Made by a program: the position numbers and the translations under genes
Notes under the pieces: generated by a model
Told to the model about the DNA's origin: nothing
Database searches by the model: none
The model's input: only the letters and a program-made list of their open reading frames with translations
Shown: positions 52,660 to 57,576 of the stretch, one piece after another
Layout of the letters: each line of letters starts with the position of its first letter
Position numbering within the stretch: position 1 is the stretch's first letter
NCBI GenBank assembly: GCA_021783235.1
Contig: JAJXUD010000026.1
Location: 1 to 57,576 of the forward strand
Direction: 5' to 3'
DNA length: 57,576 nucleotides
From: Myxococcales bacterium
GTDB taxonomy: Bacteria; Myxococcota; Myxococcia; Myxococcales; JAKAPL01

Positions 52660-54336
52660 CTAGCGGCAGCTCTCGAGGAGAGCCTCCACGGTGGCACTGC
52701 CCGAGCAGGCGACGGCGACGTCGGCCTGGCCGTCGCCGACGAAGTCTCCCGTGGCGACGGCGTCGGGATAGGCGTCCGTCGGCTGCGCCGATTGGGGCCC
52801 GAACCTTCCTTGGCCTTGGTTCCGCAGGATGCTGATGGAGTTGGCCATGGGGCCGTCATTCGCGGCGACCAGATCCGGCTGACCGTCGCCGTCGAAGTCG
52901 CCCACCGCGACCGAGCGGGGATTTGGGCCCGTGGGGTACGAGACCTCCGCCGCGAACCCACCGTCGCCCAGGTTCAAGAAGACGGCCAGATCGTTGCTCC
53001 CCTCGTCGGCCGTGACGAGGTCGAGGTGGCCGTCGGCGTCGAGATCGGCAACGGCGATCGACCTCGGCGAGCCACCGGTGGGGAGCGGCCGCTGGACGGA
53101 GAACAGCCCGGTCCCGCCCGGATTGAGCAGCAAGCTCACGGAGTCGTCGCTGGCGTTGGTCACGGCGAGGTCGAGGTGACCGTCACCGTCGAAATCTCCG
53201 ACCGCGACCGAGCTGGGGTTGGCCCCGACGGGATAGGCGACTTGCGGCGCGAACGAGCCGTCGCCCCTCCCCAGGAGCACGCTGAGGCTGTTGGCCTGGA
53301 AGTTGGCCACCGCGAGATCGAGCCGCCCGTCCCCGTTGAAGTCCCCCGCCGCGAGCGCCGAGGGGTAGCTCCCCGTCGCGGAGGGCGGGGGGGGGGCGAA
53401 GGTCGGGGGCGAGCCGCCTTGGTTCAGCAGGACGGCCACCGCGGCGCTGCCGGTCAGCGTGACCGCCAGGTCCAGCCGGCCGTCGCCGTCGAAGTCCGCG
53501 ATCTCCACTGCGCTGGGACCGCTTCCCACGGAGAGGCTCGTCCGAGGGCCGAACGTTCCCCCGCCGAGGTTTCGGAACAGGCTCACCGTGCCGCCCGCCG
53601 TCTCGACCGAGACGAGATCGGGCTTGCCGTCGCCGTCGAGATCGCCGACGGCGACGTCGACCGGCCCGTTGCTCCCGTCCGCGTAGCTCACCGCTGGATC
53701 GATGCTCCAGCTGCAGCAGCTGCTCTGCGAATGGCACAGCTGGGTCGGCTGGCAGGCGAGGCAGGCAGCGCCGCCAGCCCCGCACGCCGAGGGCTCGCTG
53801 CCCGATTCGCAGCCGTTGGCGTCGCAGCAGCCGGTCGGGCACGAAGCCGGGGTGCACTGGCAGCTCCCCGAGACGCAGAGCTCGCCCGCGGGGCAGGCGA
53901 TACCGGCGTCACAGCCGCTCCCGCCGGTCGCGACGCACGCTCCATCGCTGCAGATCTCGTCGGGCGCGCAGCCGGCGAGGCAAGCCGAAGTGTGACAGAC
54001 GCCGGCGACACAGGCCTCTCCGGCGCCGCAGACAACGCCGCAGTCGCCGCAGTTGGACGGATCCGACGCCACCTCCGCGCAGCCACCGGCGCAGGACTTC
54101 TCCCCCGTCGGACAGGGCGCGTTCGCGCAGCCCCCATCCTCGGCGCAGGCCGCGGAGCAGGCGGCCGAACCGTCGGGACAGGCCGGAGTCACCGAAGCGG
54201 CCCGACTCGTGCAGCCGAACGTTCCGCCGAAGGAGAGCGACGAGACGACGACGAGGAGGATCGCCGCCGCGGCCGGAGGGAAGGGCGCCGCGGCCCTTCC
54301 CTCCGGAGACCCGCCGCCGGTCGTTCTCGGGCGCAT
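52660..54336 (-). CDS. secreted FG-GAP/VCBS-repeat protein with Cys-rich head
   Basis: This is a 558-residue exported protein with an N-terminal hydrophobic segment (about 20-40) ending at Cys42 (FGGTFGC). About 140 residues of Cys-rich repeats (CGDCGVVCGAGEAC, CAPDEICSDGAC) follow. The rest consists of about six VCBS/FG-GAP repeats of the form VAVGDLDGDGKPDLV, in which the DxDGDGxxDL motifs bind calcium in an integrin-like beta-propeller. It contains a run of ten G (53387-53396, Pro codons on the coding strand), a slippage-prone site. The ATG overlaps the stop of the GHL15-like gene (TGATG), so the two are coupled. Confidence 0.9.
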   Translation of the reverse strand: MRPRTTGGGSPEGRAAAPFPPAAAAILLVVVSSLSFGGTFGCTSRAASVTPACPDGSAACSAACAEDGGCANAPCPTGEKSCAGGCAEVASDPSNCGDCGVVCGAGEACVAGVCHTSACLAGCAPDEICSDGACVATGGSGCDAGIACPAGELCVSGSCQCTPASCPTGCCDANGCESGSEPSACGAGGAACLACQPTQLCHSQSSCCSWSIDPAVSYADGSNGPVDVAVGDLDGDGKPDLVSVETAGGTVSLFRNLGGGTFGPRTSLSVGSGPSAVEIADFDGDGRLDLAVTLTGSAAVAVLLNQGGSPPTFAPPPPSATGSYPSALAAGDFNGDGRLDLAVANFQANSLSVLLGRGDGSFAPQVAYPVGANPSSVAVGDFDGDGHLDLAVTNASDDSVSLLLNPGGTGLFSVQRPLPTGGSPRSIAVADLDADGHLDLVTADEGSNDLAVFLNLGDGGFAAEVSYPTGPNPRSVAVGDFDGDGQPDLVAANDGPMANSISILRNQGQGRFGPQSAQPTDAYPDAVATGDFVGDGQADVAVACSGSATVEALLESCR

Positions 54337-55934
54337 CAGCAGCGCGGCGCGCCCGAGACCACGAGGATCAGCCCGGAGCTCGCGGGCAGCGACACCGGCG
54401 AGCTGACCGGGTTGCCGTAGAGGTCGTCGAAGCTCTCCCCGGCCGGGAGCGTCACCGAGACGGTGCCGCTCGCGGCTGGATTCACGAGGGCGATCCCGCC
54501 GCTGTAGCTTCGCATCGCGTAGCCGTTGCTCTCGCTGTACGCGGCGCAGGGGTGGCCGATCGGGGCATCGAACTCGGGATACCAGAGCGCGCTTCCGTAG
54601 CCTTGGACCGTGGAGATGAAGATCGACTCCGAGTGCTCCTTGCCCATGAGGTAGGAGGCGATGGCCCACTGGAGAGTCGCCTGATCGGTCGTCGTGGCCT
54701 GGTTGACCAGGTAGTAGGGCATGCCGAGCTCCTGCACCTGCTCGATGAAGGCGACCCAGTTGGTCCACTGGGATCCCGTCAACCGGTTCGAGCCGCTTCC
54801 CCAGTTGGTGAAGCCCTGCTCGTCGAAGAGGCCGTCGATGCTCCCGAGGGCCTTCTGCACGTTCGGGTCGGTCGGGTCCCCGAAGGAAAAGTTCGGGATC
54901 AGCGCGAGGGGCGGCGAGAGCGCGTGGAGCTGCGCGCGGAAGGCGCCGAGCCAGCCGAGCACGGCGTTCACGTAGGCCGAATCACTGCTCTGTCCCGAGT
55001 AGAGCGCGACCCAGCTCCCATTGCGAAACACCCCGCAGGCGCCGAGCCAGTTGTGAAGGTCGACGTTGTCGGCGGCGATGGCGTCGAAGCCGTGCGCCGC
55101 GGCGGGGGCGCCGTAGTTCTGGATCTGCCAGGCGATCACGGCGGGATTCGTGATGTCGAGGGGCACATTCGGGTCCGAGCCGAAGTAGGCGGGGGTGGAT
55201 TGATCGCACTTGTAGACGATCCAGTCCGGGTGGTTGGTCTTCCAGTAGGCGAGGCTGTTCGTCCCCGGATCCCTCGCGAAGGGGATGTACTGGCTGAGCG
55301 AGATGTCGGGATTGGCCGTTCGGTAGGCGGCGATGTTCGAAGGCGAGCCCACTCCCCAGACGAAGTCGTACTTGGGCGCGACGGTGGCGGGGTCCGTCAC
55401 CTTGCCGTCGAAGGTGAGAAAGGCGTGGATGCCGGAGATGGTGTCCGTCGTCGGCCACGACGCCGGACGGGCGCCGCCCGACGTCGAGCCGCCTGACGTC
55501 GAGCTTCCGGTCGTCGTGCCGCCCGAGGTCGAGCCACCCGACGTCGAGCTCCCGGTCGTCGAGCCACTCGAGCTCCCGCTGGTCGTGCCGCCGGACGTCG
55601 AACTCCCGGATGTCGTGCCGCCGGACGTCGTGCCCGCCCGGCAGACGGCGTCGACGCAGACCGAGCCGTTCGGGCAGGGCGGGTCGCAGGAGAGGTCGGT
55701 GCAGAAGCCGTGGATGCAAGAGAAGGCCGAGGGGCAGTCGGAGGCGACGTTGCAGGAGAGCGGGACGCAGCTCCCCCCCACGGAGCGCAGGCCGACGGCG
55801 CAGGGTTGGGCGCAACCGCCGTCGGTCGACCCACCCTCCGCGCGCGAGGCTGCTCCGCCGGATGAGCAGCCGCACGCCATCGACAAGAAGAGCGCCGGCC
55901 AGAGGCGTCGGGAGGAGAGCATCGATCTGGGCAT
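54336..55934 (-). CDS. putative GHL15-type glycoside hydrolase lipoprotein
   Basis: This is a 532-residue lipoprotein. The signal peptide has lipobox ACGC (Cys21/23), followed by a Cys-rich segment and a 60-residue Gly/Ser/Thr linker. The ~340-residue C-terminal TIM-barrel-like domain matches the pattern of hypothetical glycosyl hydrolase family 15 (GHL15): an early ISGIHAFLTFDGK strand, DAIAADNVDLHNW with the candidate catalytic Asp pair, GLFDEQGFTNWG, and the closing YAMRSYSGGIALVNP. Substrate and activity are unproven. The ATG has AAAGGGA eight bases upstream. It is coupled to the following FG-GAP gene, which may aid surface attachment. Confidence 0.8.
   Translation of the reverse strand: MPRSMLSSRRLWPALFLSMACGCSSGGAASRAEGGSTDGGCAQPCAVGLRSVGGSCVPLSCNVASDCPSAFSCIHGFCTDLSCDPPCPNGSVCVDAVCRAGTTSGGTTSGSSTSGGTTSGSSSGSTTGSSTSGGSTSGGTTTGSSTSGGSTSGGARPASWPTTDTISGIHAFLTFDGKVTDPATVAPKYDFVWGVGSPSNIAAYRTANPDISLSQYIPFARDPGTNSLAYWKTNHPDWIVYKCDQSTPAYFGSDPNVPLDITNPAVIAWQIQNYGAPAAAHGFDAIAADNVDLHNWLGACGVFRNGSWVALYSGQSSDSAYVNAVLGWLGAFRAQLHALSPPLALIPNFSFGDPTDPNVQKALGSIDGLFDEQGFTNWGSGSNRLTGSQWTNWVAFIEQVQELGMPYYLVNQATTTDQATLQWAIASYLMGKEHSESIFISTVQGYGSALWYPEFDAPIGHPCAAYSESNGYAMRSYSGGIALVNPAASGTVSVTLPAGESFDDLYGNPVSSPVSLPASSGLILVVSGAPRC
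55480..55637 (-). repeat. low-complexity tandem repeat encoding the Ser/Gly/Thr linker
   Basis: The linker DNA is made of variants of a 12-base unit of the type GACGTCGAGCTC/CCGGTCGTCGTG (plus strand). It encodes SGG/TSG/GSS units over about 158 bases. Similar linkers occur in the lipoproteins at 483-1793, 18256-18831 and 44183-46030. These are probable sites of strain-to-strain length change. Confidence 0.6.
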
Positions 55935-56068
55935 GACGGGATCCCTTTCTATTGGGGCGCGCCGGGAAATCGGCCGTGCCCCCGGCGATGCTCCGCACGG
56001 TACGCGGAGCGTGGGCCGTGGGGCCATCCGTCGACTGGCCGGTCCTCCCGTGAGCTGCCGAAGGCGCC

Positions 56069-56875
56069 CTACTCTGCGACGATCTCCGCCACCGTGCCCC
56101 AGTCGCCGAGCGCCGCGGGCGGCTTCGCCTTGCCGGGCCTCTGCGCCTTCGCCCAGGCCTCGAAGGCGGAGAGCGGGATCGGCCGGTCGCCCGCGACGAG
56201 CGCGAGCCGGTTCGAGCCCTTCTGGAAGGCCTTCGCCGGGATGGCGAGCGAGTCGTCCGGGCAGAACTCGCCGCAGACCGTCGCCGTCTGCCCGTCGCGC
56301 AGCAGCGCGAGGGTCCCGTCCGGCCGGACGAGCGCGGCGGCGAGGTAGGGGCCGTGGCCCGCGCGGAAGAGGCCGACGTGCAAGGGCCCCCGGTCGCGCT
56401 CCGCGATGCGCGGCGCGAACTGGAAGTCGAGGTTCACCTGGGCCCCCACGGGATCGCGCGCCGGGGCGGCGTTGGCGCCGAGGCGCGGGCCGGCGTTCGC
56501 GCCGGGGACGAGCCGCAGCGCGGGCGCGGGCCAGAGGAGCAGCGCGAGCACCGCCGCTCCGGCGAGCGCGGCGGTGGCGAGCGCGGGCCAGAGGCGCCGG
56601 AGCCCTCGCCGCTCGCCCTCGACCCGCAGCCGCGCCTCGGCCCGATGGGCGAAGGCGAGCAGCTCGTCGGCGCTCCGCATGGGCGCCTCGCCGCGCCAGA
56701 GCGCCTCCACGGCGGGGAGGAGCTCTTTCGCGCGGGCGAGGGTGGCGCGGCAATCCGGGCAGCCCTCGAGGTGGGCCTCGAACGCCGTCCGCTCCTCGGG
56801 CGAGAGCGCGCCGTCGAGGTAGTCGACGACCGACTCTCGCCGGGCGGCGTGGAAGTCGCGCGTCGGCTCAGCCAT
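56069..56875 (-). CDS. anti-sigma factor with zinc-binding N terminus
   Basis: This 268-residue membrane protein has a cytoplasmic zinc-finger anti-sigma (ZAS) domain at about 15-75, with His35, Cys39 and Cys42 in HLEGCPDC. A single membrane segment (about 92-113) follows, and then a periplasmic domain of about 150 residues with two Cys in VCGEFC. The usual mechanism is that the ZAS domain binds the sigma factor until a signal is received. The start overlaps the last eight bases of the sigma-factor gene (56868-56875), indicating stoichiometric production of both proteins. Confidence 0.9.
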   Translation of the reverse strand: MAEPTRDFHAARRESVVDYLDGALSPEERTAFEAHLEGCPDCRATLARAKELLPAVEALWRGEAPMRSADELLAFAHRAEARLRVEGERRGLRRLWPALATAALAGAAVLALLLWPAPALRLVPGANAGPRLGANAAPARDPVGAQVNLDFQFAPRIAERDRGPLHVGLFRAGHGPYLAAALVRPDGTLALLRDGQTATVCGEFCPDDSLAIPAKAFQKGSNRLALVAGDRPIPLSAFEAWAKAQRPGKAKPPAALGDWGTVAEIVAE

Positions 56876-57467
56876 TGGCGAGCCCCCTGAGATCGTCCTG
56901 CGCGGCCGAGGCCTCGGCCAGGGCGAGCAGCGCGAGCTTCGCGCGCCGGAAGAGCTGTCGGGCGTGGTCGGGCGCGACGCCGAGCGCCTCCGCCATGGGC
57001 GGCGGCTCCTGCGCCTTCGCCCGCAGGACGGCCTGATCGCGCGGCGCGAGCCGCCCGACGAGCCCCCAGAGGCCCGCGCGCCCCTCCTCGCGGGCGAGGA
57101 GCTCCTCGGCGGACTCGGGCCCGGCGGCGGGAAGCGAGGCCTCGGCGCTCGCGAGTCGCTCGTCGCGCATCGCCCTCTTCTTCGCGCCGTTCGCGCACTG
57201 CTTCACGAGCCGTCCGACGAGCTCCGCGAGGCTCTCGCCCGGCCGCAGCCTCTTCTCGGCGCGCCAGCGGACGACGGTCTCGAGCGCCTCGGCCTCGACG
57301 TCGTCCGCCACGTGGCGCAAGGAGGGCCAGCGGCGCCTCACCTCGGAGCGAACGGCCGTCTGGAGGGCGTAGAGGAAGCGGCGGGAGCCCGCGGGATCGC
57401 CCGAGGCGAACCCTTCGAGCTCCGCCCGCTCCGATTCTTCGCTCGTGCCCTGGGATCCCGTCCCCAC
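56868..57467 (-). CDS. ECF-like RNA polymerase sigma factor
   Basis: This 199-residue sigma factor has a region 2-like N-terminal half (SRRFLYALQTAVRSEVRRRW onward) and a region 4 helix-turn-helix near the C terminus (MAEALGVAPDHARQLFRRAK). The length and absence of regions 1 and 3 fit an ECF factor, although region 2 is atypical and short on aromatic residues. It overlaps its downstream anti-sigma partner by eight bases. The upstream region contains a 42-base tandem repeat reaching the window end, which may include its autoregulated promoter. Confidence 0.85.
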   Translation of the reverse strand: MGTGSQGTSEESERAELEGFASGDPAGSRRFLYALQTAVRSEVRRRWPSLRHVADDVEAEALETVVRWRAEKRLRPGESLAELVGRLVKQCANGAKKRAMRDERLASAEASLPAAGPESAEELLAREEGRAGLWGLVGRLAPRDQAVLRAKAQEPPPMAEALGVAPDHARQLFRRAKLALLALAEASAAQDDLRGLANG

Positions 57468-57498
57468 GAGGGACGAGTACCACGGCCCCGAGGTTCGA

Positions 57499-57576
57499 TT
57501 CCAACTTCGAAGTGGCCGCTTCGAGGCTCGTGGAGGTCGCTTCCAACGATCAACCGGTCGGTACGAGGCTCGTGGA
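57499..57576. repeat. imperfect 42-base tandem repeat at the right edge
   Basis: TTCCAAC occurs at 57499 and 57541, and the 13-base CGAGGCTCGTGGA at 57522 and 57564, each pair exactly 42 bases apart. The second copy is cut by the window end. The middles of the two units differ. The array begins about 30 bases upstream of the sigma-factor start and may continue outside the window. Confidence 0.6.

Noticed and set aside
55480-55637. CRISPR-like repeats in the GHL15-type gene
   Set aside because: The repeats are short, have no constant-length spacers and are in frame with the Ser/Gly/Thr linker they encode.

Overview
The window is a high-GC chromosomal segment with the signature of a Myxococcota (deltaproteobacterial) genome. 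It carries many exported Cys-rich or Gly/Ser/Thr-linker lipoproteins with DAG/DGG motifs, two Hanks-type Ser/Thr kinases, an RpoH-family sigma factor, and abundant GTG/TTG starts with 1-8 base stop/start overlaps. The organism call is inference from gene content; there is no rRNA. I found no transposase, integrase or CRISPR array. Two tRNA genes are present, Thr-CGT and Leu-GAG.

Layout. 1-4.7 kb is an accessory, visibly AT-richer stretch: two secreted proteins, then an AAA ATPase overlapping a DUF4276/TOPRIM-like protein. 4.7-12.9 kb holds queG overlapping a cobalamin adenosyltransferase, small lipoproteins, a cytochrome c, a methyltransferase, a ~1220-residue fused Fe-S/flavin oxidoreductase preceded by an FNR/CRP-type palindrome, and an FNR-fold reductase. 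12.9-14.8 kb is a second, unrelated-looking AAA ATPase + TOPRIM-like pair with the same 4-base GTGA overlap. 15-24 kb holds DUF167, a B12-binding radical SAM protein without a canonical start codon, YggX, a lipoprotein, a GIY-YIG protein, a Tat-type Rieske lipoprotein, a kinase with a Tyr/Gln/Pro repeat tail, Lon and Maf. 24-31 kb holds divergent ppx/ppk (polyphosphate), a metallophosphoesterase with a GT21-like glycosyltransferase, and lipoproteins. 31-34 kb holds a GNAT-like protein, a TPR protein, tRNA-Thr, a long inverted repeat and an Omp85-type barrel. 34-41 kb is gap-pgk-tpiA, then a divergent yeiH/LysR pair with a perfect T-N11-A operator, then secG, rpoH and tRNA-Leu. 41-49 kb holds a Gln-rich exported protein coupled to a PIG-V-like mannosyltransferase, a MoaD-MoaE fusion, a large Cys-rich lipoprotein, and a 5'-nucleotidase coupled to cardiolipin synthase. 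49.3-51.1 kb is a third accessory two-gene unit (DHH phosphoesterase + membrane protein). 51-57.5 kb holds another kinase, a coupled GHL15-like/FG-GAP secreted pair, and an ECF-like sigma/anti-sigma pair preceded by a 42-base tandem repeat cut by the window end.

How the parts fit. The core genes cover glycolysis, polyphosphate, protein quality control, envelope and cofactor work. The three compact overlapping two-gene units (about 2.3-4.7, 12.9-14.8 and 49.3-51.1 kb) are the best candidates for poorly described systems. Two resemble ATPase+TOPRIM defence modules. The third pairs a cytosolic phosphoesterase with a multi-span membrane protein.
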